Shown here: positions 41,188 through 50,109 of the stretch, one piece after another
Position numbering within the stretch: the stretch's first letter is position 1
Layout: every line of letters starts with the position of its first letter
Source of the DNA: DASPHG01 sp035629775
Lineage (GTDB): Bacteria > Actinomycetota > Thermoleophilia > Solirubrobacterales > Thermoleophilaceae
DNA length: 58,284 nt
Assembly: GCA_035629775.1 (NCBI GenBank)
Contig: DASPHG010000015.1
Span: forward strand, 1 to 58,284
Direction: 5' to 3'
The notes under the pieces: generated by a model
Database searches by the model: none
The model's input: only the letters and a program-made list of their open reading frames with translations
What the model was told of the DNA's origin: nothing
Position numbers and translations under genes: made by a program

Positions 41188-41619
41188 ATGTCTACGACAA
41201 GCAGCGCTTCGACGATCTGGGAGGGCGACCTCGCCCACGGCTCCGGCACCACCACCCCGAGCAGCGGGGCGTTCGACACCGTCGACGTCAGCTGGGCGTC
41301 GCGCACCGAGCGCGCCGCCGGGAAGACGAGCCCCGAGGAGCTCCTCGCCGCCGCGCACGCGTCCTGCTACTGCATGGCGCTCTCGCACGAGCTCGCCGAG
41401 GCGGACACCCCGCCCGATCGGCTCGAGGCCGAGGCGAGCGTCGACTTCGTGCCGGGCGAGGGCGTCAAGTCCTCGCACATAACGGTCCGCGGGCGCGTTC
41501 CCGGAATCGACCAGGAGACCTTTACGAAAGCGGCGATCAGCGCCGGCCAGAACTGCCCGATCTCGGGCGCCCTCGCGGGCAACATCGACATCTCGGTCGA
41601 GGCGACGCTCGACAGCTAG
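41188..41619 (+). CDS. OsmC/Ohr family peroxiredoxin
   Basis: Thiol peroxidase of 143 residues that reduces organic hydroperoxides. The two redox cysteines are in HASCYCMALS (the first block also has a second Cys two residues on) and GQNCPISGAL. TSPEELLAAAHA and the final ISVEATL strand match OsmC more than Ohr. The gene probably has its own leaderless promoter (TAGCAT, 7 bases before ATG). Its stop interlocks with that of the convergent PEP mutase-like gene (CTAG). Confidence 0.92.
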   Translation: MSTTSSASTIWEGDLAHGSGTTTPSSGAFDTVDVSWASRTERAAGKTSPEELLAAAHASCYCMALSHELAEADTPPDRLEAEASVDFVPGEGVKSSHITVRGRVPGIDQETFTKAAISAGQNCPISGALAGNIDISVEATLDS

Positions 41620-42422
41620 TCGAGCGTCGCGAGCCAGTCCGCGAGCCGCGGCGAGAACGTGATCGGCCGGAAGTCGCCGTCGTCGCGGATGGCCTCCGCC
41701 GCCTCGGCCATCGCGGCGACCGCCACGAAGGCCAGACTCGAGCCGACGCTCACGCGCTGCGCGCCGGCCTCGACGAGCTCGGCCAGCGACAGCTTGGGGC
41801 GCGCGATCGCGTTGACGGGCTTGGATGTGGCCTCGCAGACCGCGCGGATCTCGTCCACGGTCCGCAGCCCCGGCGCGTACAGGACGTCTGCGCCGGCGCC
41901 CTCGAACGCCTGGAGCCGCGCGATCGTGTCCTCGATGTCCGGGTTGCCGCGGAAGTGGTTCTCCGCCCGCGCGGTGAGGATGAACGGGAAGTCGAGCCGG
42001 CGCGCGGCCTCGACTGCGGCGCTCACCCGCTCGACGGCCTCGGCCAGCTCGTAGATCCGGGCGGCCCGCGGGTCGTAGTCCTCGATCGACCCCCCGACGG
42101 CGCCCGCCTCGGCGACGCGCTCAATCGCCCGGGCCGCGTCCTCGGCGTTCGGGCCGTGACCGTTCTCGAGGTCGACCGAGATCGGAAGCTCGACCGCCTC
42201 GGACAGCGTGCGCGTGTGCTCGACGACCTCGTCGAGCGTCACGTTCCCGTCCTGCTTGCCGAGCGTGAAGGCGAACCCGCCGCTCGTCGTCGCGAGCGCG
42301 TCGAAGCCGAGCCCCGCCAGCACCCTCGCCGAGCCGGCGTCCCACGGGTTGGGGATCACGAATGGCTCGCCCTCGTGGAGCGCCTGGAAGCGCTCGCCCT
42401 TCTTACGCTGTGAGACCGCCAT
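41616..42422 (-). CDS. Isocitrate lyase/PEP mutase family protein
   Basis: A 268-residue TIM barrel of the PEP mutase/isocitrate lyase superfamily. VIPNPWDAGSARVLAGLGFDALATTSGGFAFTLG and PISVDLENGHG (metal-binding acidic residues) are characteristic; the KKCGH motif of isocitrate lyase is absent. Members with this short form act as 2-methylisocitrate lyases, oxaloacetate decarboxylases or carboxyphosphonoenolpyruvate mutases, so the substrate remains open. ATG 42422 lies 6 bases after GATACT. Monocistronic by context. Confidence 0.85.
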   Translation of the reverse strand: MAVSQRKKGERFQALHEGEPFVIPNPWDAGSARVLAGLGFDALATTSGGFAFTLGKQDGNVTLDEVVEHTRTLSEAVELPISVDLENGHGPNAEDAARAIERVAEAGAVGGSIEDYDPRAARIYELAEAVERVSAAVEAARRLDFPFILTARAENHFRGNPDIEDTIARLQAFEGAGADVLYAPGLRTVDEIRAVCEATSKPVNAIARPKLSLAELVEAGAQRVSVGSSLAFVAVAAMAEAAEAIRDDGDFRPITFSPRLADWLATLD

Positions 42423-42428
42423 CACACA

Positions 42429-42434
42429 AGTATC
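42429..42434 (-). promoter_or_regulatory. Putative -10 box (GATACT) for the PEP mutase-like gene
   Basis: GATACT on the minus strand, 6 bases before ATG 42422; leaderless geometry. Confidence 0.45.
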
Positions 42435-42446
42435 GCCGGGCCCGGC

Positions 42447-42452
42447 TACGGT
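42447..42452 (+). promoter_or_regulatory. Putative -10 box (TACGGT) for the leader ORF
   Basis: TACGGT, 8 bases, GTG 42461. The same box precedes the GDPD gene by 6 bases. Confidence 0.4.
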
Positions 42453-42460
42453 CGCCCCAC

Positions 42461-42499
42461 GTGAGCAACGCAGGCGTTCGCGCCGTAACGCTGCTGTGA
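42461..42499 (+). CDS. Possible 12-residue leaderless leader peptide
   Basis: GTG 42461 lies 8 bases after TACGGT and opens a 12-codon frame (MSNAGVRAVTLL) whose TGA overlaps the GTG start of the CrtA-like gene (GTGA, 42496-42499). If translated it would couple ribosomes onto the downstream start. No attenuator hairpin or repeated regulatory codon is seen, so it may serve only for delivery of ribosomes. Confidence 0.35.
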   Translation: MSNAGVRAVTLL

Positions 42500-43185
42500 T
42501 CGTCTCCGTCCACATCGCGGAGAACGGCATTCGCCGCGCGCTGGCGCTGCTCAGGAAGGGCAGGCGGCCGCTGGCCGCCCCCGGCCTTCGTTACTCGGAG
42601 GCGGCCGGGCTCGTGCCGCTCGCGGGCAAGGGGCCGCCGCTACCGCCGCGCGGGACCCTCCTCATCTCGTCATGGGACGATGACGACGCGCTCGACGCCT
42701 TCCTCGCCCGGAACCCCGTCGAGGGCTACCACGTGCGCATGCGGCCGACGCGCATCGTCGGCGCGTGGCCGGACATGCCCGGCCTGCCCGCAGAGGAGAT
42801 CGCGATGGAGCCCGACGAGCCGGCGACCGTGCTGACGCTCGGCCGGCCACGGGTCCCCCACCTCCTGCGCTTTGCACGCACGAGCCGCGGGGCGGAGCGG
42901 CTCGCCGTCGGGCACGCCGGCATGGTCGCGGGCACGGCGGCCGCGCGGCTGCCGCGGTTCGTCGCGACGTTCTCGGTCTGGCGGTCCGTCGGCGAGATGC
43001 GCGACTACGCCCTCGGCCGACCCGACGCCCGGCACCTCGACGCGATCAAGGCCGACCGCGCGACGCCGTTCCATCACCAAGCGGCGTTCGTCCGCTTTCG
43101 GCCGTATGTGTCGTCGGGCAAATGGGGCGGCCGCGATCCGCTGTCGGAGCTCAGCGATGAGTTCCCGGCGAAGATCCGGTCATAG
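42496..43185 (+). CDS. CrtA-like (spheroidene monooxygenase family) protein
   Basis: A 229-residue protein. VATFSVWRSVGEMRDYALG, HLDAIKADRATPFHHQAAFVRFRPY and the final GKWGGRDPLSEL resemble spheroidene monooxygenase-like proteins found next to stress genes. It may bind haem through the histidine pair in PFHHQ, as proposed for CrtA relatives; this is inference. GTG 42496 is chosen because it overlaps the leader ORF stop and precedes the first conserved residues. No carotenoid gene is nearby, so a carotenoid role is doubtful. Confidence 0.55.
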   Translation: MIVSVHIAENGIRRALALLRKGRRPLAAPGLRYSEAAGLVPLAGKGPPLPPRGTLLISSWDDDDALDAFLARNPVEGYHVRMRPTRIVGAWPDMPGLPAEEIAMEPDEPATVLTLGRPRVPHLLRFARTSRGAERLAVGHAGMVAGTAAARLPRFVATFSVWRSVGEMRDYALGRPDARHLDAIKADRATPFHHQAAFVRFRPYVSSGKWGGRDPLSELSDEFPAKIRS

Positions 43186-43209
43186 TTCGAAACGATCGAG
43201 GAGGATCAG

Positions 43210-43566
43210 ATGAGCTACGTCGACGGATTCGTGCTGCCGGTCCCGAAGGACAAGGTCGAGGACTACATCCAGATCGCGACCAAGGCGGGCGAGGTCTGGC
43301 GCGAGCACGGCGCGCTCGAGTACCGGGAGTGCGTCGCGGAGGACGTCAAGTCCGGAGAGCTGACGTCGTTCCCGCAGAGCGTCATCGCCAAGGACGACGA
43401 GACCGTGATCTTCGCCTGGATCGTCTACGAGTCGCGCGCGGAGCGGGACCGGATCAACGCCAAGGTGATGGAGGACCCGCGGATCAAGGACACCGAGGAG
43501 GACATGATGCCCTTCGACCACAAGCGCATGATCTTCGGCGGCTTCGAGGTCGCCGTGGAGGCCTGA
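43210..43566 (+). CDS. DUF1428 family protein (YbaA-like)
   Basis: A 118-residue ferredoxin-like (dimeric alpha/beta barrel) protein: MSYVDGFVLPVPKDKVEDYIQIATKAGEVWREHGALEYREC and a final MPFDHKRMIFGGFEVAVEA, diagnostic of DUF1428. No enzymatic role is established for the family. Unlike most genes here it has a strong Shine-Dalgarno (GAGGAGG, 5 bases before ATG 43210), so it is not leaderless. It follows the CrtA-like gene by 24 bases. Confidence 0.9.
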   Translation: MSYVDGFVLPVPKDKVEDYIQIATKAGEVWREHGALEYRECVAEDVKSGELTSFPQSVIAKDDETVIFAWIVYESRAERDRINAKVMEDPRIKDTEEDMMPFDHKRMIFGGFEVAVEA

Positions 43567-43581
43567 CCGCGGGGCTATCGC

Positions 43582-44061
43582 CTAGAGCGGGCGTGTGCTC
43601 ACCAGATCGTGAATCGGCCCTGTCTCGAAGCCAAGCCGCTCGTAGAAGCGGATGGTGTCCACGTTGGTCGCCACGACCGCTAGTCGCATCTCCTCGACGC
43701 CCGACTCCTGCCACAGCCGCTTCACGAGCGCCTCGCCGATCCCCTTGCCCCGATGCTCGGGAAGCACGACGAGGTCATGGACCCAGCAGATCTTCTCCGG
43801 ATGGCGCCAGGTCATGGAGCCGGCATCGATGGTCGCGACGGCGTGCCCGGCCACTCCGCCGTCCTCCCGCGCCACGAGCACGATCGCGTCCTCACCCTCG
43901 ATCAGCTTCTCGTAGAACGAGCGCCGCTTGACCCAGCTCTCCTCCTCAGACCACAGCTCGCCGAGATGCGGTGCGACCTCGCCGTGATGCCTGCGCAGCG
44001 CGAGGAAGAGGGGCTTCAGCTCGTCGAGAGCCTCGGTGCCGACAGGGGTCAGAGTGAACAA
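43582..44061 (-). CDS. GNAT family N-acetyltransferase
   Basis: A 159-residue acetyl-CoA-dependent transferase. GGVAGHAVATID and ICWVHDLVVLPEHRGKGIGEALVKRLW contain the V-x-P-x-x-R-G-x-G-I-G/A acetyl-CoA loop, and LAVVATNVDTIRFYERLGFE closes the fold. The acceptor is unknown. The start is TTG 44061, which lies within the palindromic element at 44054-44098, so the natural 5' end may have been replaced when the element arrived. Expression may depend on read-through from the atp operon. Confidence 0.85.
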   Translation of the reverse strand: MFTLTPVGTEALDELKPLFLALRRHHGEVAPHLGELWSEEESWVKRRSFYEKLIEGEDAIVLVAREDGGVAGHAVATIDAGSMTWRHPEKICWVHDLVVLPEHRGKGIGEALVKRLWQESGVEEMRLAVVATNVDTIRFYERLGFETGPIHDLVSTRPL

Positions 44062-44098
44062 GGGGCCAATTGAACAAGGGGCCAGGCCCCTTGTTCAC
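44054..44098. repeat. Palindromic element with partial duplicate, joining atpC stop and GNAT start
   Basis: Core: TGAACAAGGGGCC (44071-44083), centre A, exact reverse complement at 44085-44097 (13-bp arms). A second copy of the left arm, GTGAACAAGGGGCCA, lies at 44054-44068. The GGGGCC/GGCCCC core equals that in 25027-25059. On the minus strand the element supplies the TGA stop of atpC (44097-44095) and the TTG start of the GNAT gene (44061). Confidence 0.85.
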
Positions 44099-44532
44099 TC
44101 GTCGAGGACGCTGAGGAAGGCCTCGTAGCGGCGTACGTCGCGCTCGGAGCGGGCGCGCGCCTCCGAGCCCTCCTCGGCCTCGTCGATCCCGCGCTTCGCC
44201 TCGTCGAGCTTCGACTCGATCGCCGAACGGTCGATCTGGTCCGGCGGGACCGCCTCCTCGACGAGGAGCAGAACGCGGTTGTCGGCCACCTGCAGGTAGC
44301 CCTCGGCCTGCGCGAACCGCTCGGCGTTCTGGCGGTTCGCGTTCAGGCCGTCGTCCTTGTTCTCGTACAGCGCCAGCTCGGTCGGCTCGAGCATCGCCAT
44401 GAGCGGCGCGTGGTTCGCCAGGATGCCGAGCGAGCCGGTCTTCGTGCGGGTCGAGACCATCGCGACCTCGCCGTCGAAGACCTGCCCCTCCGGGGTCAGG
44501 ACCTCGACGCGGACCTTGTGCTCGTCGGCCAT
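44095..44532 (-). CDS. atpC: F1Fo ATP synthase subunit epsilon
   Basis: Central-stalk subunit of 145 residues that couples F1 rotation to Fo and can inhibit ATP hydrolysis. VRVEVLTPEGQVFDGEVAMVSTRTKTGSLGILANHAPLMAMLEP is the family N-terminal beta sandwich; the C-terminal helices (DRSAIESKLDEAKRGIDEAEEG) follow. Last gene of the atp operon, 3 bases after atpD. Its stop codon comes from the inserted palindromic element, so the original C-terminus may have been slightly different. Confidence 0.95.
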   Translation of the reverse strand: MADEHKVRVEVLTPEGQVFDGEVAMVSTRTKTGSLGILANHAPLMAMLEPTELALYENKDDGLNANRQNAERFAQAEGYLQVADNRVLLLVEEAVPPDQIDRSAIESKLDEAKRGIDEAEEGSEARARSERDVRRYEAFLSVLDE

Positions 44533-44535
44533 CGG

Positions 44536-46095
44536 CTACTCGTCGTCCTTGTCCTTGGACTCGTTCTCGGACTCCTCGTTCTCGGACTCCTCGTTCTCGT
44601 CCTCGTTGCTCTCATCGCCTTCGGCTTCCTCGGACTTCTCTGCTTCCTCGTCCTCGGCCTTCGGCTGGTCCTGCTTCTTCCCCGAGCCCTTGAGCTCCTC
44701 GAGCACCTCGTCGATCGTGCCCTTCATGTAGAAGGCGCGCTCGGGCACGTCGTCGTGCTCGCCGTCGACGATCTCCTTGAACGAGCGGACGGTGTCGGCG
44801 ATCGACACGTACTTGCCCGGCGTGCCTGTGAACTGCTCCGCGACGAAGAACGGCTGCGACAGAAAGCGCTCGACCTTGCGCGCGCGCTGGACGATCAGCT
44901 TGTCCTCGTCCGACAGCTCGTCGATACCGAGGATCGCGATGATGTCCTGCAGCTCCTTGTAGCGCTGGAGGATCTCCTTGACCCGCGTTGCGACGTCGTA
45001 GTGCTCGTCGCCGAGCACTGCCGCCTTGAGGATCGTCGAGGTCGAGTCGAGCGGGTCGACCGCCGGGTAGATCCCCTTCTCCGAGATCGAGCGCGAGAGA
45101 GTGGTCGTGGCGTTCAGGTGGGCGAACACCGAAGCGGGCGCCGGGTCGGTCAGGTCGTCCGCCGGTACGTAGATGGCCTGGATCGAAGTGACCGAGCCCT
45201 GGCGGGTTGACGTGATCCGCTCCTGGAGCTGGCCCATCTCGGTCTCGAGCGTGGGCTGATAGCCCACCTGGGAGGGCATCCGGCCGAGCAGCGCCGACAC
45301 CTCGGAGCCCGCCTGGACGAACCGGAAGATGTTGTCGATGAAGAGCAGCACGTCCTGGCCGCCCTGCTCGCGGAAGTACTCCGCCATCGTCAGGCCCGAC
45401 AGCGCCACGCGCATACGCGCGCCCGGCGGCTCGTTCATCTGCCCGAACACGAGCATCGTGTTCTTGAGCACGCCCGACTCCTTCATCTCCAGCCAGAGGT
45501 CGTTGCCCTCGCGCGAGCGCTCGCCCACGCCGCAGAACGCCGACAGGCCCTCGTGCTCCTCCGCGATGTTGCGGATCAGCTTCTGGATCAGCACGGTCTT
45601 GCCCACACCGGCGCCGCCGAACAGGCCGACCTTGCCGCCCTTGGCGTACGGCGCGAGCAGGTCCACGACCTTGATCCCCGTCTCGAGGATCTCCTGGCTC
45701 GGAGTCAGATCCTCGACGTCGGGCGCGTCGCGGTGGATCGGCCAGCGCTCATCCGTCTTGACCTCGCCCTCGTTGTCGATCGGCTCGCCGAGGAGGTTGA
45801 AGATGCGACCGAGCGTGCCTTCGCCGACCGGCACCGTGATCGGCCCGCCGGTGTCGCGGATCTCGGTGCCGCGCGCAAGGCCATCCGTCGCGTCCATCGC
45901 CACGGCGCGCACGCGGTCGTCGCCGAGATGCTGCTGCACCTCGCAGACGAGCGTCTGCTTCTCGCCGTCGCGCTCGATGTCGACCTCAAGGGCGTTGTAG
46001 ATGTCGGGCAGGTCGTCGGTCGAGAACTGGGCGTCGATGACGACGCCCTTGATCTCCTCGATCTGGCCTGCGGCGGACTTGGTGCTTGCTTCCAC
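44536..46095 (-). CDS. atpD: F1Fo ATP synthase subunit beta with acidic C-terminal tail
   Basis: Catalytic F1 subunit. The P-loop is GGAGVGKT (160-167), with FCGVGERSREGNDL and the ALLGRMPSQVGYQPTLETEMG signature. The conserved protein ends near residue 470 (FYMKGTIDEVLEELK); a 45-residue tail of mostly Glu, Asp, Ser and Asn follows, making 519 residues instead of the usual 460-480. The tail DNA contains a 15-base tandem repeat (44561-44599). GTG 46095 follows AAGGAG by 9 bases. Confidence 0.97.
   Translation of the reverse strand: MEASTKSAAGQIEEIKGVVIDAQFSTDDLPDIYNALEVDIERDGEKQTLVCEVQQHLGDDRVRAVAMDATDGLARGTEIRDTGGPITVPVGEGTLGRIFNLLGEPIDNEGEVKTDERWPIHRDAPDVEDLTPSQEILETGIKVVDLLAPYAKGGKVGLFGGAGVGKTVLIQKLIRNIAEEHEGLSAFCGVGERSREGNDLWLEMKESGVLKNTMLVFGQMNEPPGARMRVALSGLTMAEYFREQGGQDVLLFIDNIFRFVQAGSEVSALLGRMPSQVGYQPTLETEMGQLQERITSTRQGSVTSIQAIYVPADDLTDPAPASVFAHLNATTTLSRSISEKGIYPAVDPLDSTSTILKAAVLGDEHYDVATRVKEILQRYKELQDIIAILGIDELSDEDKLIVQRARKVERFLSQPFFVAEQFTGTPGKYVSIADTVRSFKEIVDGEHDDVPERAFYMKGTIDEVLEELKGSGKKQDQPKAEDEEAEKSEEAEGDESNEDENEESENEESENESKDKDDE
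44561..44599. repeat. 15-base tandem repeat in the atpD tail
   Basis: TCGTTCTCGGACTCC repeated 2.6 times (44561-44575, 44576-44590, then 9 bases). On the coding strand it encodes repeated Glu-Ser-Glu-Asn-Glu. The unit is a multiple of three, so length changes keep the frame. Confidence 0.85.
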
Positions 46096-46109
46096 GTTCG
46101 TTGTCTCCT

Positions 46110-47018
46110 TTAGGTGAGGCCCTCGGCCCCAGCGACGACTTCCATGATCTCCTGGGTGATCTCGGCCTGGCGCTGGCGGTTCATCTCGAGCGTCAGGTCA
46201 TCGATCATCTCGCTCGCGTTCTCCTGGGCGTTGCGCATCGCGGTCATGCGCGCCCCGTGCTCGGATGCGGTCGATTCGAGCAGTGCTCTGTAGATGCTGA
46301 TCTCGACGTAGTCGGGGATCAGTCGTTGAAGGATCTCCTCCGGCTCCGGCTCGTAGAGCCACGACGCACTCTGACGGTCCTCGTCGTCCGGCTCATCGTC
46401 CTCCTCGCCCTCCTGCTCGGTCAGGGCGTCGATCTGCTGGAGCGGCAGGAGCGTCTCGTGCGAGACCTCCTGGGTGAGCGCGGATACGTAGTGGTTGTAG
46501 AACACCTCGACGCGATCGAGGTCGTTGTCGATGTAGTGCTGGACGAGGTCGTCGGCGATCTCGCGCGCGTTGGCGTACGCCGGGCGGTCGGTGAAGCCCG
46601 TGTACGCACCGGTCACGTCGTGGCCGCGGAACTGGAGCGAGGAGACGCCGCGGCGCCCTGACGCGAACCACACGACCTGCTTGCCATCGGCCTCCAACTC
46701 GGCCGCGCGCCGGTTCCCGGCGCGGATGATCTGCGAGTTGAACGGGCCCGCCAGGCCGCGATCGCCGGTCACGAGCAGGAGCCCGACCTTGTTGATCTGG
46801 TCGTGCTCCTCGAGGATCGGCATCGAGGGGATGTTCTCGACGGCCTCGACCACCCGCCTCGTCATGCGCCGAATCGCGCCGGCGTAGGGCCGCATCGCCT
46901 CGATGCGCTGCTCCGCGCGGCGGAGCCGCGCGGCGGCGACCATCTCCATCGCGCGCGTGATCTTCTGGATGTTCTTGACCGAAGAGATTCGGTTCTTGAC
47001 GTCCTTCTGAGAAGCCAT
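46110..47018 (-). CDS. atpG: F1Fo ATP synthase subunit gamma
   Basis: Rotor shaft subunit of 302 residues. KDVKNRISSVKNIQKITRAMEMVAAARLRRA is the conserved N-terminal helix, LLLVTGDRGLAGPFNSQI the central part, and ASEHGARMTAMRNAQENASEMIDDLTLEMNRQRQAEITQEIMEVVAGA the C-terminal helix. Between them EQEGEEDDEPDDEDRQ is an acidic insertion not usual in the family, like the acidic tails of alpha and beta. ATG 47018 starts 4 bases after atpA. Confidence 0.95.
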   Translation of the reverse strand: MASQKDVKNRISSVKNIQKITRAMEMVAAARLRRAEQRIEAMRPYAGAIRRMTRRVVEAVENIPSMPILEEHDQINKVGLLLVTGDRGLAGPFNSQIIRAGNRRAAELEADGKQVVWFASGRRGVSSLQFRGHDVTGAYTGFTDRPAYANAREIADDLVQHYIDNDLDRVEVFYNHYVSALTQEVSHETLLPLQQIDALTEQEGEEDDEPDDEDRQSASWLYEPEPEEILQRLIPDYVEISIYRALLESTASEHGARMTAMRNAQENASEMIDDLTLEMNRQRQAEITQEIMEVVAGAEGLT

Positions 47019-47022
47019 CGGC

Positions 47023-48702
<1,680 letters not shown>

Positions 48703-48714
48703 TCTGGTGTCTCC

Positions 48715-49248
48715 TTACGCCGCTTTCGCGACCTGCTTGCGAAGCTGTTCAAGTCTGTTGCGGATGCTCGCGTCGAGCACCATGTTCCCCACCTGGAGCA
48801 CGAGCCCGCCGAGCACGTCGGCGTCCACCCGGCTCGTGAGCTCGACCTTCTTGCCGGTCTGCTCCTCGATCCGCTTGCCCAGGCCCTCGATCAACCCCTC
48901 ATCCAATTCCACCGCACTCGTGACGGTCACCGGCAGCAACTTGTTCTCCTCGCGCCACAGTGCGTCGTAGGCGCGCCGGATACGAAAGATGGCAGGCATT
49001 CGGTGGCGCTCTGCCAACAGCTCCAGGAAGTTGAGGAACCGTTCGTCGGCGCCGTCGACGATCTTCCCGATGCCCTCCTTCTTCTCCTGGGACGAGAAGT
49101 AGGGCGAGAACAGGAAGATCTGGAGCTCGCGGTTCTGGTCGAGTTCGTCCGCGAACTGGCCGAGCTGTTCACGCACGTCGTCAGTCACGTCGTTCTCCGA
49201 CGCGACCTCGAACAGAGCGTTCGCGTAGACCTGGGCCAGTTCTTCCAT
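48715..49248 (-). CDS. atpH: F1Fo ATP synthase subunit delta
   Basis: Peripheral-stalk subunit of 177 residues linking b to the top of F1. LAQVYANALFEVASENDVTDDVREQLGQF is the helical N-terminal domain, and KKVELTSRVDADVLGGLVLQVGNMVLDASIRNRLEQLRKQV the conserved C-terminal end. The ATG shares one base with the stop of atpF (TGATG), indicating coupling. Confidence 0.94.
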   Translation of the reverse strand: MEELAQVYANALFEVASENDVTDDVREQLGQFADELDQNRELQIFLFSPYFSSQEKKEGIGKIVDGADERFLNFLELLAERHRMPAIFRIRRAYDALWREENKLLPVTVTSAVELDEGLIEGLGKRIEEQTGKKVELTSRVDADVLGGLVLQVGNMVLDASIRNRLEQLRKQVAKAA

Positions 49249-49811
49249 CAGCTCTTGGCGAGCGCGGAGAAGTCGACCTCGGACAGCGCCTCCTCGACCA
49301 GGCGCTTCTGGTCCTCGGCGTCGAGCGACTTGCGCATGACCTTCTCGGTCGCGGCAATCGTCAGGTCCGCCACCTCGCGCCGGATCTCGCCGAGCGCGCG
49401 CTGCGTCTCCTGGTCGATGTCGCGCCGGGTCTGCTCCATCATCTCCTCGCGCTGGCGCTTCGCCTCGGTCTTGGACTCCTCGGCGAACCGCTCGGAGTTC
49501 TGCCGCGCGCGCGCGACGATGTCGTCGGCCTGCTCACGCGCCTCGCGCAGGCGCTCGCGGTACTCCTGGAGGATCTCGTCGGCCTCCTCGCGCGTGCGCT
49601 TCGCGGCGTCGAGCGACTCCGCCACCGCGTTAGCACGCTTCTCGAGCGCCTCCTGGATCTTCGGGAACGCCATCCGCTTGAGGATGAAGAACGTGCCGAG
49701 GAACGCGATCAGCGTCCAGATCATCAGCCCGAGGCCGGGCGAGACCAGGAAGCTGCCGCCCCCCTCCTCCTCGGTGGCCGCGAGCAGCAGTGTGTTCGTG
49801 AGCTCGCCCAA
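49248..49811 (-). CDS. atpF: F1Fo ATP synthase subunit b
   Basis: Peripheral-stalk subunit of 187 residues. One membrane helix (LGLMIWTLIAFLGTFFIL, about 30-47) is followed by a long charged coiled coil (FPKIQEALEKRANAVAESLDAAKRTREEADEILQEY and on). The start is TTG 49811, three bases after atpE; there is no clear Shine-Dalgarno, so re-initiation is likely. Confidence 0.94.
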   Translation of the reverse strand: MGELTNTLLLAATEEEGGGSFLVSPGLGLMIWTLIAFLGTFFILKRMAFPKIQEALEKRANAVAESLDAAKRTREEADEILQEYRERLREAREQADDIVARARQNSERFAEESKTEAKRQREEMMEQTRRDIDQETQRALGEIRREVADLTIAATEKVMRKSLDAEDQKRLVEEALSEVDFSALAKS

Positions 49812-49814
49812 GGC

Positions 49815-50099
49815 CTAGAGGAAGAACGCGATCAGGCCGAAGATGAACGTGTAGAACGCGACCGCCTCGCAGAGCGCGAAGCCGAGCCAGCGAATCGACT
49901 GAAGCTCGTCGCGCATCTCCGGCTGGCGGGCGACCGACTCGATCTCCTTGCCGAAGATGATGCCGATGCCGATGCCGGCGCCGATCGAGCCGAGCCCGGC
50001 GCCCACGCCGAGCGCGATCGCCTTCCCGGCGTCGGTCACGCCGGCGTCTGTCACACCGCTGCTCTCCTGAGCTAGCTGGAAAAGGAATCCGAGATCCAC
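49815..50099 (-). CDS. atpE: F1Fo ATP synthase subunit c
   Basis: Proteolipid of 94 residues forming the rotor ring. Two membrane helices: AIALGVGAGLGSIGAGIGIGIIFG and LGFALCEAVAFYTFIFGLIAF. The ion-binding carboxylate is the Glu in LCEAVAFY; the residue after it is Ala rather than Ser, which argues for protons over sodium. The polar loop RQPEMRDEL contacts the central stalk. GTG 50099 has AAGGAGG 5 bases upstream, one of the best ribosome sites here. The N-terminus has a GVTDA-GVTDA duplication. Confidence 0.96.
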   Translation of the reverse strand: MDLGFLFQLAQESSGVTDAGVTDAGKAIALGVGAGLGSIGAGIGIGIIFGKEIESVARQPEMRDELQSIRWLGFALCEAVAFYTFIFGLIAFFL

Positions 50100-50109
50100 G
50101 GGTGCCTCC

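Noticed and set aside
41190..44061. Possible prophage or genomic island because of mixed small genes
   Set aside because: No integrase, tRNA, direct repeats or composition change; genes are ordinary housekeeping types.
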